A DNA stretch of 6,608 nucleotides from Epulopiscium sp. Nele67-Bin004 (lineage in GTDB: Bacteria; Bacillota_A; Clostridia; Lachnospirales; Cellulosilyticaceae), in NCBI GenBank assembly GCA_002007315.1, contig LNZQ01000137.1:1-6608 (forward strand), given 5' to 3'. The notes under the pieces are model-generated. The model was not told where the DNA came from and searched no databases. It saw only the letters and a program-made list of their open reading frames with translations. The position numbers and the translations under genes are program-made. The first letter of the stretch is position 1, and each line of letters opens with the position of its first letter. Shown here piece by piece: positions 5,232 to 6,608 of the stretch.

Positions 5232-6608
5232 ATGAAAAATCAAAAACTATTAAGCTGTATATTAGTAAGTAGTATTTGTGCAAGTCACTCAGTTTTTGCA
5301 ACGTCTGACGGTGCGTTATATATACCACCGAAAGTCGATGCAACAACGAATGAGCAAATACAAATATTTTTACCGCAAAGCAACACAGGGCAGGCAAGTT
5401 TAGATGATGATGAAGATGAAACAACAGAAACAACATCAACTGAAGTAACAGATGAAGACGACATTGAAGAAGAACTTATAGAAAAGCTATTTGATGAAGA
5501 TGGAAACTTAATAGATGAGTTTGGAAATTTGATAGATGAAGACGGAAATATAATTGACCCTGGCCCGACACTAGAAGATATAACAGATAATATTCATCAA
5601 ACTGAAAGGGAGAAAGATATTGAAGCAGTTTTCCAAATAGACAATCCACATGTGTGGCTATATGGAACGGGAGCGGAGATGACGGCTACCCCTATAAGTG
5701 TTGACAATGTGGTTTATGTGCCAGCCAAATATTTAGTTGAAGAAGTGGTTGGAGCAGTGCTATACTACGATGTCGATACAGATAGATTAATTATTAATAG
5801 TATGCTTGAAGAAATATCTATACAACAACTTATTTTAGAGCTTAATAGCACAGACGCAACTTGGGGTGGAAATCAAATTAGAATATCAGATGCACCAATA
5901 CAAGTTGACGGCGTTACGTACTTACCATTAAAAGCAGTTTCTAGTATGCTAGAACTTAATATGGAATATGATAGTAGAGAAAAAATTATTCGTGTAACAA
6001 ATGAAATAAAAGGCAACACAGCACCAGTGGCAGACTTTTGGTTTTTGGAGTCAGAATATATGCAAGGAAGTACTGTTTCGGCACATATAGATTATAGAGA
6101 TGCTGAAAATGATAAAATGGTAAGCCAAATATGGATGATAAATGACATTCCTGTGTATACATTTAGCACGATGGAAGAAGCATCAAAAGTTTTGCAACCT
6201 GGGTACAACACAGTGTCATTAAAAGTTAAAGATGAGCATGGACTATGGAGCGAATGGTGTTCTAAAGAATTATTTATCGTGCCAAACTATCCACCAGAAA
6301 TAACTATGTTTTTGCCAGCAAAAGAAAGTTTTGAAGTGGGCGAACAAATAGAATTTGCTTTACAATATGATAACGAAGATTATGAGGATATAAAAACTTT
6401 TAGATATACTTATAGACATGAATCAGAGGGCAATGGACACTTAATTATTCAAAAGCCAGAAATAATATACGAAGAAGGAAATTATATAGTTACACTTCAG
6501 CTTGAAGATGAGGCAGGAAACTGGAGCGACACGGCTACAACGACAATTACAATTGAAGGTGGCACGTCATCAATGACGGAGCTTGAAGCAGTTTTAAGAG
6601 CAGGGCAA
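5232..6608 (+). CDS. Secreted protein with copper-amine-oxidase-N-like domain and two PKD/Ig-like domains (3' end outside window)
   Basis: The frame is open for 459 codons to the window edge. The ATG at 5232 follows GAGGA (5221-5225, overlapping the upstream TGA) by 6 bases, so translation is probably coupled. Residues 1-23 look like a signal peptide with a signal peptidase I site after VFA (21-23); Cys16 is not in a good lipobox. A Thr/Asp/Glu-rich low-complexity part (about 57-130) includes three heptads (88-108). Residues about 138-257 carry two copies of the pattern seen in copper amine oxidase N-terminal-like domains (PF07833): PISVDNVVYVPAKYL (154-168) and PIQVDGVTYLPLKAV (222-236), each followed by a YD-x-I strand. 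This domain is common in secreted Clostridia proteins, is not itself an oxidase, and probably mediates binding. Two PKD/Ig-like beta domains follow (about 262-350 and 352-442), each ending in a matching signature (VKDEHGLWSEW, LEDEAGNWSDT). The last visible residues (443-459) look like a linker, so another domain probably follows. Function is unknown; a surface or matrix role is inferred. Confidence 0.9.
   Translation, partial: MKNQKLLSCILVSSICASHSVFATSDGALYIPPKVDATTNEQIQIFLPQSNTGQASLDDDEDETTETTSTEVTDEDDIEEELIEKLFDEDGNLIDEFGNLIDEDGNIIDPGPTLEDITDNIHQTEREKDIEAVFQIDNPHVWLYGTGAEMTATPISVDNVVYVPAKYLVEEVVGAVLYYDVDTDRLIINSMLEEISIQQLILELNSTDATWGGNQIRISDAPIQVDGVTYLPLKAVSSMLELNMEYDSREKIIRVTNEIKGNTAPVADFWFLESEYMQGSTVSAHIDYRDAENDKMVSQIWMINDIPVYTFSTMEEASKVLQPGYNTVSLKVKDEHGLWSEWCSKELFIVPNYPPEITMFLPAKESFEVGEQIEFALQYDNEDYEDIKTFRYTYRHESEGNGHLIIQKPEIIYEEGNYIVTLQLEDEAGNWSDTATTTITIEGGTSSMTELEAVLRAGQ
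5493..5555 (+). repeat. Three in-frame heptapeptide repeats (DEDGNLI type) in the secreted protein
   Basis: Residues 88-108 of the secreted protein read DEDGNLI, DEFGNLI, DEDGNII with no gap, encoded by three 21-base units. The DNA copies differ at several third positions (GGA/GGC-type and TTA/TTG/ATA changes), so the protein pattern is conserved more than the DNA. That argues for an older duplication kept by selection, or a tolerant linker. The spacing does not match an EF-hand or dockerin calcium loop. Confidence 0.8.

Noticed and set aside
5247..5281. Lipoprotein signal at Cys16 of the secreted protein
   Set aside because: The residues before the cysteine (SSI) do not fit the lipobox, while VFA at 21-23 makes a good signal peptidase I site.
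5493..5555. Calcium-binding EF-hand or dockerin loops in the DEDGNLI repeats
   Set aside because: The glycine and acidic residues are at the wrong spacing for the DxDxDG loop, and there are no flanking helices of the expected type.

Overview
The window looks like chromosomal DNA of a low-GC Gram-positive bacterium of the Firmicutes, most likely class Clostridia. The evidence is AT-rich coding DNA, strong AGGAGG-like ribosome binding sites, TATAAT-type promoters, and a set of Gram-positive cell-envelope genes. Genus and family cannot be fixed from the sequence. All genes lie on the + strand and no mobile element, CRISPR array, tRNA or rRNA is visible.

Layout. (1) Bases 1-87 hold the probable tail of a membrane protein gene, overlapping the next gene by 22 bases. 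(2) Bases 66-1865 encode a 599-residue fusion of a CsaB polysaccharide pyruvyl transferase with a TagA/WecG N-acetylmannosaminyltransferase. (3) Bases 1866-2226 are a 361-base AT-rich gap with no credible gene; its 3' end carries the promoter and ribosome binding site of the next gene. (4) Bases 2227-3339 encode a complete MsmX/MsmK/UgpC-type sugar-importer ATPase with its own promoter and a strong intrinsic terminator, and with no permease or binding protein nearby. (5) From a new promoter at about 3387-3415 runs a two-gene operon. Its first gene is a membrane-anchored 590-residue protein with an unassigned outer region and a C-terminal NodB-type polysaccharide deacetylase domain. Nine bases later comes a secreted protein with a copper-amine-oxidase-N-like domain and two PKD/Ig-like domains, cut off by the window end.

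How the genes work together. The fusion is the most informative item. In bacteria that hold S-layer-homology (SLH) proteins on the wall, TagA adds ManNAc to lipid-linked GlcNAc and CsaB then puts a pyruvate ketal on that ManNAc, which makes the SLH ligand. This gene carries the two consecutive enzymes in one chain. The downstream operon is also for the cell surface (a wall-facing deacetylase plus a secreted multidomain protein), but a separately transcribed, probably housekeeping ATPase gene lies between. A shared pathway is therefore a hypothesis, not a reading of the sequence.
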